Below the pieces are notes generated by a model, which did not search any database, was not told the DNA's origin, and saw nothing but the letters and a program-made list of their open reading frames with translations. DNA of 12,586 nt from Methanobacteriota archaeon (GTDB lineage: Archaea; Thermoplasmatota; Thermoplasmata; RBG-16-68-12): the NCBI GenBank assembly GCA_005878415.1, contig VBMM01000137.1, positions 1-12,586 on the forward strand, in the 5' to 3' direction. Both the position numbers and the translations under genes were made by a program. How positions within the stretch are numbered: position 1 is the stretch's first letter; every line of letters starts with the position of its first letter. Positions 7,642 to 12,586 of this stretch are shown here, one piece after another.

Positions 7642-7962
7642 ATGCATATGACGCGGAGGAAAACGTCCACGGGACGCTCCCCTTCTCCCGGGAGGCGCCG
7701 CAAGCGTCCCGGGCGGGAAGGGCCCAGCGGAGCGGCTCCGCCCGAATCCATGGAGGACTCCGCCGACCGTACTCTCCGGCAGATCCTCGGCGCGGAAACC
7801 GCGGACACGACGAAGGCGGCACTCGCCGCCCGGGCCCGCGTCCGATCGGAATCGCCCTGGCCGGAGCTGCTGGAGGCGCTCGATCGAATCGACCCGGACA
7901 TCGCGGCGGTCCTCCGCCGCTTCGCGGGGATTCCGCCTCCCAAGAAGCGACGCCGCCGCTAA
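7642..7962 (+). CDS. Small basic protein, unknown function
   Basis: I do not recognise this gene. The 106-residue product has a very basic, low-complexity N-terminal third (residues 4-27, rich in Arg, Ser, Pro). A predicted helical core of about 37-96 follows (RTLRQILG, WPELLEALDRIDPDIAAVLRRF), then a basic end, PPPKKRRRR. The charge pattern could suit nucleic-acid or membrane-surface binding, but that is inference. Codon use in the core looks coding, with strong G/C at third positions and unlike the opposite strand. ATG at 7642 has AGGGG at 7633-7637; ATG at 7648 (GGGG 10 nt upstream) and 7750 are alternatives, and GTG at 7591 would include a GC-rich hairpin. No TATA box is seen upstream. 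It is divergent from the GH47 gene, with about 220 nt between the starts. Confidence 0.55.
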   Translation: MHMTRRKTSTGRSPSPGRRRKRPGREGPSGAAPPESMEDSADRTLRQILGAETADTTKAALAARARVRSESPWPELLEALDRIDPDIAAVLRRFAGIPPPKKRRRR

Positions 7963-8150
7963 GAAGAGGACCGGAATTCAAGCCGACCATCCGCGAACCT
8001 CTTGAACGACCGCGGGCTCGAGGCACCTCGATGCATCGAACGGTCGGAACGTGCGGTGGGTTTGCGTCGCAAGGGCGGAAAGCCGAGAGGGATTCCACCC
8101 ACAGGCTCAAGTGCGACCGCGGTGCATCGGACGTCGGGACGTGGTAGGAC

Positions 8151-8507
8151 ATGAACCTGGAATCTCAGAGACCGTATCGCATGTGGCGTTGGGCACCGTT
8201 CGTCTTGCTGGCGGGGATCTTCGCGGTTGTGATCGCCGCGGGAGTCATCGCTCGCGTGCTGTCGCCCGGTGGGCCGGGTGCGGTCTGGTACCCCTTCTAC
8301 GGATTGTGGCCGCTCTTCCTGCTCTTCGCTCTCTTCTGGGCCGTGCGCTGGTTCCTCTGGCCTTGGGGTTGGGGCGGGGGGTACTCCCGGCGGGGCTACT
8401 GGCACGGCGACGAGAGCTACTACATCCTGCGCGCTCGGTACGCCCGGGGCGAGATCACGAAGGAGCAGTACGACCAGATGATGCGGGACCTCGACCATCA
8501 TCCCTGA
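8151..8507 (+). CDS. Two-helix membrane protein with C-terminal SHOCT domain
   Basis: The 118-residue product has two hydrophobic segments, about residues 13-36 and 46-70, the second rich in Trp and Phe. A Gly-rich linker follows, then a SHOCT motif at about 90-114 (YYILRARYARGEITKEQYDQ followed by MMRDL). SHOCT is a short C-terminal helix-turn-helix-like module found in many prokaryotic membrane proteins and thought to aid oligomerisation; its biochemical role is not settled. Both ends are probably cytoplasmic, by inference from charge (Arg flanks). ATG at 8151 is used, with GGTAGGA just before; Met11 at 8181 is an alternative. No TATA box is visible at the usual distance. It converges on the esterase pseudogene with only 12 nt between stop codons. 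Confidence 0.85.
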   Translation: MNLESQRPYRMWRWAPFVLLAGIFAVVIAAGVIARVLSPGGPGAVWYPFYGLWPLFLLFALFWAVRWFLWPWGWGGGYSRRGYWHGDESYYILRARYARGEITKEQYDQMMRDLDHHP

Positions 8508-8519
8508 TCGGCGGTCCGC

Positions 8520-9409
8520 CTACCCTCGGAGCGCGCGGTACATCCGCGGAAGGCTGACGTCGTATCGGTACGTGATGAAGGAGTGCGTGTCGTCGAACTC
8601 CTCGTACACGTGCTTGATGCGCCGCTCGAGGAGCCTCTGGTGGATCACCCGCGCGCCCCAGATCAGGTTGTACTGGTCTTTCGTCCCGCAGTCGATGTAC
8701 ACGAGCCGCATACGCCGCAAGCTCGGCGCGTAGCGGGCCACCATGTTCACCGGATCCCACCGCCGCCACCGCGCCCACACCTCGGGCCGCCATTCGCCGG
8801 TCTCCAGGTCGAACGGGAAGTCGATGCCCATGGTCGGGCTGCGTGGATTCGGGGAGTAATGCGCCGCCATCCCGATCGTGTTCAGGATCGGATAGAGGCC
8901 CTCGACGCGCCGATTCGACTGGCGCCAGAACCATCGGAGCCAGCCCGCAGGCCCGCCGTGCTCCCGGAAGGCGGCCAGGGCCTTCGGGAAGTCCATGATG
9001 TAGCAATACTCGAACAGCGCGTCGCCGGAATGGTCCGCCAGCGCCGACCAGGTGTCCGGATGGAGCATCCCCTGGACGATCGACCCGTACCCGCCGGAGG
9101 ACTTGCCCCAGATCCCCCGCCGAGACACCGGGTACCGCGACTCGACGAACGGGACGATCTCCTTCCGGAGGTAGTCGTCGTAGCGGCCCGTCGCGGTCGA
9201 GTTGATGTACTGATTCCCGCCGACCTTCGTGAAGCAGTCGACCATCGGGACGATCATCGGTCCCATCTTCCCCGTGCGGATGAGCCGATCGAGCTTCGAC
9301 TTGAGGTCCTCGCCCATCGGATCCACCGACAGCAGGGACTTGCCCGTCGCGAATTACCTCGGAGGACCTTCGAATCGAACGTCTCGATGACGACCTCTCC
9401 GCCCGCCAT
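8520..9409 (-). pseudogene. Putative alpha/beta-hydrolase esterase, frameshifted with missing segment
   Basis: The main open part (9326 down to 8520, 268 residues from a GTG) resembles the putative esterase family (esterase D / enterochelin esterase type). It has MVDCFTKVGGNQYINS, the nucleophile elbow GKSSGGYGS (Ser76 of this part), DCGTKDQYNL with a likely catalytic Asp, and FDDTHSFITYRYD with the likely His. Relatives carry another 80-90 N-terminal residues. Their first block, MAGGEVVIETFDSKVLRGN, is present from ATG 9409 but in another frame. The main frame resumes at about 9353 as FATGKSLLSVDPMGEDL, just after an in-frame TAA (9356-9354). The lid and first strands (the VYLPPGY...YPVVYLL region of relatives, about 35-45 residues) are absent at the junction. 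The loss is not a multiple of three. It is either a decayed gene or an assembly error; as written, no full protein can be made. Confidence 0.75.
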
Positions 9410-9442
9410 CCGTCACGCCCCGCCCGGGGGAGGGCCCGCCCG

Positions 9443-9453
9443 ATTCATTAATA
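9443..9453 (-). promoter_or_regulatory. TATA-like box upstream of the esterase
   Basis: The minus strand reads GTATTAATGAA, AT-rich in GC-rich surroundings, centred about 39 nt before the ATG at 9409. This predicts a transcription start near 9422 and a leader of about a dozen nt. A surviving promoter next to a disrupted gene suggests recent damage or an assembly fault. This is inference. Confidence 0.4.
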
Positions 9454-9571
9454 CTCTTCCTCCGGTGGCGGCGGAAGCCGGAGGCCGTCTCCGATGGAGA
9501 AAGCTGTTCGGCAGCTGCCCTTCCCGGGGCCTTCGCGTCTCGTTTTCAATTTCGATAGTCGTCCCACGCCG

Positions 9572-9580
9572 ATTAAATAG
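9572..9580 (+). promoter_or_regulatory. TATA-like box of the propeller/PKD gene
   Basis: ATTAAATAG is centred about 43 nt before the ATG at 9619. The predicted start of transcription is near 9602, giving a leader of about 17 nt that includes GAGGAT (9604-9609) as ribosome site. It lies in the 209-nt divergent region 9410-9618, which otherwise holds only the esterase promoter and no recognisable gene. Confidence 0.5.
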
Positions 9581-9618
9581 CCGCCGGTAGACGGGGGGCG
9601 TCTGAGGATCGAACCGCC

Positions 9619-11658
9619 ATGACGCGTACGCCCACCGCCCGTCGCCCGATGCCCCGTGCCGTTCCGATCGCCTTGATGACCGCACTCGTCGCGGTCGCCT
9701 TGATGGGCGTCTTGATGCCCGGCACCTCCGCGGCCTCGACCGGTCCGCACTTCGGTCCGAACGTCCAGGTCGACCGGCCTCCCGCGTACTCGGCCGGGGC
9801 CCCGTCCCTCAAGGTCGGGTCCGACGGCGTCGCCTATCTCGCCTTCACCGGATGGGGCGGCTCCGTCACCCAGTCCGACATCTTCTTCACGAAATCGCTG
9901 GACGGCGGGCAGACGTGGACAATCCCCGTGCGGGTGAACAACGATGCGGGCGGAGCGAACCAGGGGGAGCCCGCGCTCGCCCTCGACAACGTGAACCACA
10001 TCTTCATCGCGTGGACGGACACGCGGAACGGGAACAACGACGTGTTCTTCGCGAAGTCCACGGATGGAGGGCTGAGCTTCTCCGCGAACGTCCGAGCGAA
10101 CGACGTGACGACGAACTCCCAATCGCAACCCGACGTCGCGGTGGACCCGGTCAACCCGACCCTCGTCCACACCGCGTGGACGGACACCCGGGGTGCCGTC
10201 ACCGGCCCGGACATCTACTACGCGAACTCGACGGACGGCGGGTTGAGCTTCAACCCCTCCGTGCGGGTGAACAACGACGCGACGTCCTCCGAGCAAGGAG
10301 AGCCCAGGATCGCGACGGCGCTGAACCGGGACGTCTACCTGGTGTGGAGCGATCCGCGGACGCCCGCTCGAGGCCGGGACATCTACTTCTCGAAGTCGTC
10401 CGACCGCGGCCTCAGCTGGGCGCCGAACATCCCGGTGAACGACGACGTGGGGGGCGCGGCCCAGGGCGAGCCGACGATCGCCACGGACGTCGCCGGCATG
10501 ATCTACGTGGCGTGGACGGACAATCGGAACCCGAACACGGCGCCGGACATCTACGCGACCCGGTCTTCGAACGCGGGCGCGTCGTTCGCGGCGAACGTGA
10601 GGGTGAACGACGAGACGGGGGCCGTCACCCAGTTGATCCCGAACATCGCCGCCAACGCGGGCAAGATCCAGGTGGCCTGGACCGACAGCCGGACGGTCGG
10701 CTCCACGAGCTGGGACATCTACACGGCGTCCTCGGTCGACGGCCTGGGCTGGTCTTCGAACGTCCGCGTCAACGACGACCCGGTCTCAAACATCTTCCAG
10801 TACGATCCGAGCATCGCGATCGACCAGGCCGGCGACGTCTTCGCGGCATGGCTCGACACCCGGACGAGTGGCCAGGATGTCTTCGCCGCGACCTTGGATG
10901 TCGTCGTCCCGACCGCGAACGCGGGCTCAGCGATGACGGTCGATCAAGGTTCGCCCGCGTCCTTCAGCGGCTCGGGCTCGTCCGACAACCTCGGAATCGC
11001 GAGCTACGCGTGGGACTTCGGCGACGGCTCGAGCGGGGCCGGCGTCACGACGAGCCACGCCTACGTCGCGCCCGGCGATTACACGGCGACGCTCAGCGTC
11101 TGGGATTACTCCGGCAACTTCGCGACCGCGACGGTTCAAGTCACGGTGCGGGACACGCAGGCACCCATCGTCCGCGGGGCGGGCGACCGCCTCGTGGATG
11201 AGGGCCAGCCACTGTTCTTCGACGGATCCGCGTCGTCGGACAACGTTGGCGTGACGTTGTATTCATGGGACTTTGGGGACGGGACGACCGCCACCACGGC
11301 GACCGCAAGCCACGTCTACGCCCGGCCGGGCGCGTACGCCGCGACCCTGACGGTGACGGACGCGGCAGGCAACTCCGCGACGTCCTCCTTCACGGTGACG
11401 GTCCGATCGAGTGCGCTCCTCGGGATGATCCAGATGCTCGAGGGGATCATCGCGCTCTTCGTGATCGTCCTCGCCTTGCTCGGCTGGATGGTCTGGGGCA
11501 TGCGGAAGCGCGAGCAGCACCGGCGGATGCCGCCGGTGTCGCCAATGTCGCCGATGTCACCGGTCTCGCCGCCGCCCGGAGCGCCGCCGGCGCAACTTCC
11601 GAGGGAGCCGGACCCGCTCGACATGACCCTGCCCGGCACACCGCCGAAGCAACCCTAG
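9619..11658 (+). CDS. Secreted membrane-anchored protein: seven-bladed BNR-like propeller, two PKD domains
   Basis: The 679-residue product is exported. It has a basic start, a hydrophobic core at 14-33 and a likely cleavage site after TSAA (about 38-39). Residues about 45-425 hold seven repeats with a period of 55-57 residues. Each has an AWTDxR-type strand (near 72, 128, 183, 239, 295, 350 and 407), and most are followed by a D-I/V-Y/F strand and an Asp-box-like SxDGGxSF turn. This fits a seven-bladed beta-propeller of the BNR/sialidase-like class. No sialidase catalytic arginine triad is evident, so it is probably a binding or scaffold domain. Two PKD domains follow, about 428-511 and 512-596, each with YxWDFGDG. 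One membrane helix lies at about 607-628, then KREQHRR and a Pro-rich tail of SPMSPMSPVSP type. Domains probably face outwards with the tail in the cytosol. The ligand is unknown. Confidence 0.88.
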   Translation: MTRTPTARRPMPRAVPIALMTALVAVALMGVLMPGTSAASTGPHFGPNVQVDRPPAYSAGAPSLKVGSDGVAYLAFTGWGGSVTQSDIFFTKSLDGGQTWTIPVRVNNDAGGANQGEPALALDNVNHIFIAWTDTRNGNNDVFFAKSTDGGLSFSANVRANDVTTNSQSQPDVAVDPVNPTLVHTAWTDTRGAVTGPDIYYANSTDGGLSFNPSVRVNNDATSSEQGEPRIATALNRDVYLVWSDPRTPARGRDIYFSKSSDRGLSWAPNIPVNDDVGGAAQGEPTIATDVAGMIYVAWTDNRNPNTAPDIYATRSSNAGASFAANVRVNDETGAVTQLIPNIAANAGKIQVAWTDSRTVGSTSWDIYTASSVDGLGWSSNVRVNDDPVSNIFQYDPSIAIDQAGDVFAAWLDTRTSGQDVFAATLDVVVPTANAGSAMTVDQGSPASFSGSGSSDNLGIASYAWDFGDGSSGAGVTTSHAYVAPGDYTATLSVWDYSGNFATATVQVTVRDTQAPIVRGAGDRLVDEGQPLFFDGSASSDNVGVTLYSWDFGDGTTATTATASHVYARPGAYAATLTVTDAAGNSATSSFTVTVRSSALLGMIQMLEGIIALFVIVLALLGWMVWGMRKREQHRRMPPVSPMSPMSPVSPPPGAPPAQLPREPDPLDMTLPGTPPKQP

Positions 11659-11670
11659 AAAAATGGAACG

Positions 11671-11700
11671 GCGGGCCGAGCGCCCGCCCCTCCCCTTTTG
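11671..11700. terminator. Bidirectional hairpin terminator between convergent genes
   Basis: GGCGGGC (11671-11677) pairs with GCCCGCC (11683-11689) around the loop CGAGC. On the plus strand CTCCCCTTTT follows. On the minus strand the hairpin is followed by GTTCCATTTTT. It lies in the 51 nt between the propeller gene stop (11658) and the VOC gene stop (11710), so it can serve both. Archaeal termination depends mainly on T-tracts, so the hairpin may be secondary. Confidence 0.6.
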
Positions 11701-11709
11701 AACGTCCGA

Positions 11710-12525
11710 CTAGTCCTCGTCGTACTCCATCAGCGTGTACTTGTTGTCGTCCGGGTCGAGGAACGTGGCCGTGATCCCGCCCCAGGGCTGCTTCTCGGCT
11801 TTCTTCTCGAACCGCACGCCCTTCGCCATGAGCTGGTCCTGGACCTTGTAGATGTCCTTCGTCGCGAAGTAGATCGAGGTGTCCTCGCCGATGTGCGTCA
11901 TGTCCGCGTCGTAGTCCGCGGGATTGGTGTACATCTCCTTCGTCGGCGTGAAGGGCATGACGCCCGTGCCTTTCGGGGAGTGCTGGTAGACCGACATGTC
12001 CTCCTGGCCCTCCTCGCCCGGCACCCGGCGCTTCCGCAGCCCGAGCGCCTTCGCGAAGAACTCGCCGGCTTTCGTCGCGTCCCGCGACACGACCGTGACG
12101 AAGGTGAGTGCCGAGAGACCCGCCCGACGGATTTTCGGCTTCGCGGGCTGCGCGACGAACAGGACGTTCCCGTCCGGATCCGTGAAGCGCCCGAACGTCG
12201 CCGAGTCGTTGTCGAGTTCCGCCTTCACGCCCTTCTTCTTGAGCGCCTCGGTCGTCCGCTTCAGGTCGTTCGTCAGGAAGCCGATCCCCGTGACCCCGCC
12301 AATCAGCTTGAGCCGGCGCTCGTAGTCCGCCTGGCCCCACTCCGGCGACGGCGCCCAGAGGTCCAGGGCCGCGTCCTCTCCGCCCTTCGTCGCGCCGAGC
12401 GCCAGGTAGCCCCATTTCGGCATGGACGACCGCACCTTGAGGCCGATCTTCCGCGTGTAGAACGCCCGCGCCGCCTTCAGATCCTTCACGTAAATCCCGA
12501 TCTCCGCCAACTGCAATTTCGGCAA
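11710..12525 (-). CDS. Tandem glyoxalase/VOC superfamily protein
   Basis: The 271-residue product holds two vicinal-oxygen-chelate (glyoxalase/bleomycin resistance/dioxygenase) domains. Domain 1 is about residues 4-126 (LAEIGIYVKDLKAARAFYTR ... FTDPDGNVLFVAQP) and domain 2 about 134-269 (LTFVTVVSRDATKAGEFFAK ... FLDPDDNKYTLMEY). Both have the typical opening strand-helix and closing DPDGN-type turn. Substrate is unknown; such proteins include lyases, dioxygenases and resistance proteins, and the metal ligands are not clear enough to decide. The start chosen is TTG at 12525, with GAGGG at 12537-12533 just upstream and relatives' domain beginning right after. GTG at 12558 would lie upstream of the predicted transcription start from the TATA box at 12566-12571. 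It is complete and stands alone, with no sign of an operon. Confidence 0.85.
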   Translation of the reverse strand: MPKLQLAEIGIYVKDLKAARAFYTRKIGLKVRSSMPKWGYLALGATKGGEDAALDLWAPSPEWGQADYERRLKLIGGVTGIGFLTNDLKRTTEALKKKGVKAELDNDSATFGRFTDPDGNVLFVAQPAKPKIRRAGLSALTFVTVVSRDATKAGEFFAKALGLRKRRVPGEEGQEDMSVYQHSPKGTGVMPFTPTKEMYTNPADYDADMTHIGEDTSIYFATKDIYKVQDQLMAKGVRFEKKAEKQPWGGITATFLDPDDNKYTLMEYDED

Positions 12526-12565
12526 GCAATATCCCTCAGATGCGGCCCCTATGCGCACCGTCCAA

Positions 12566-12571
12566 CATAAA
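12566..12571 (-). promoter_or_regulatory. TATA-like box of the VOC gene
   Basis: The minus strand reads TTTATG, about 43 nt before the TTG at 12525 and only 8 nt before the GTG at 12558. The predicted transcription start is near 12541-12543, which rules against the GTG and leaves a leader of about 17 nt with GAGGG. Confidence 0.5.
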
Positions 12572-12586
12572 GCAGTCGAAACTCAC

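Noticed and set aside
7422..7943. Upstream extension of the GH47 frame by about 170 codons
   Set aside because: It has no family similarity, overlaps the small basic protein gene, and lies upstream of the TATA-like box.
8028..8039. Perfect 12-bp palindrome TCGATGCATCGA before the SHOCT gene, considered as an operator
   Set aside because: A few such palindromes are expected by chance in 12.6 kb, there is no second copy, and it is about 110 nt from the start codon.
9448..10296. 282-codon minus-strand frame across the start of the propeller gene
   Set aside because: Low-complexity Arg/Val/Gly-rich product that mirrors the propeller repeats; it would cover both promoters of the divergent region.
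9840..10870. Repeated DNA in the propeller gene, considered as a tandem repeat or CRISPR-like array
   Set aside because: The period is about 165-170 nt, repeats are diverged at the DNA level and stay in frame, and they are explained by propeller blades.

Overview
The window looks like a fragment of a GC-rich archaeal chromosome. Archaeal signs are TATA-like boxes (TTTATG, ATTAAATA, CTTTATTT) about 40-45 nt upstream of four gene starts, a LysW carrier-protein biosynthetic operon, and a PKD-rich surface protein held by one C-terminal membrane helix. An uncultured member of the Thermoplasmatota or a similar lineage would fit, but nothing here proves the lineage. LysW operons also occur in Thermus/Deinococcus, so the archaeal call rests on the promoters and overall style.

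Region 1 (1-6154, + strand) is a tightly packed seven-gene operon: argH (5' end cut by the window edge), lysW, argX/lysX, argC/lysY, lysZ, lysJ, lysK. Neighbours overlap (ATGA at 1216 and 2218, GTGA at 3943, 8 nt at 5093) or lie 1-13 nt apart. The small acidic protein LysW is the amino-group protector. ArgX joins glutamate (or alpha-aminoadipate) to its C-terminal Glu. LysZ phosphorylates, ArgC/LysY reduces and LysJ transaminates the carrier-bound side chain. LysK then releases ornithine (or lysine). argH, the last step of arginine synthesis, in the same operon argues that arginine is a product. Two genes look odd: argX has no ATG, GTG or TTG at its natural start (ACG sits there), and argC lacks about 40 normally conserved residues.

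Region 2 (6108-9409) is an accessory stretch. A family 47 alpha-mannosidase gene (minus) converges on and overlaps lysK by 47 bp. Then come a small basic protein of unknown function (+), a two-helix SHOCT membrane protein (+), and a putative alpha/beta-hydrolase esterase (minus). The esterase's N-terminal part is in a different frame, with about 35-45 residues missing at the junction, so it is called a pseudogene or assembly error.

Region 3 (9410-12586) has a divergent promoter region, then a 679-residue secreted protein: signal peptide, seven-bladed BNR-like beta-propeller, two PKD domains, a membrane helix and a Pro-rich tail. A hairpin with a T-rich tail on both strands separates it from a convergent gene for a tandem glyoxalase/VOC protein that probably starts at TTG.

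No RNA gene, CRISPR array, transposon or integration site was seen, and no gene-free stretch exceeds about 220 nt. I see no convincing undescribed multi-gene system. The best leads are the damaged or unusual genes (argX, argC, esterase) and the apparently cytosolic archaeal GH47 enzyme.
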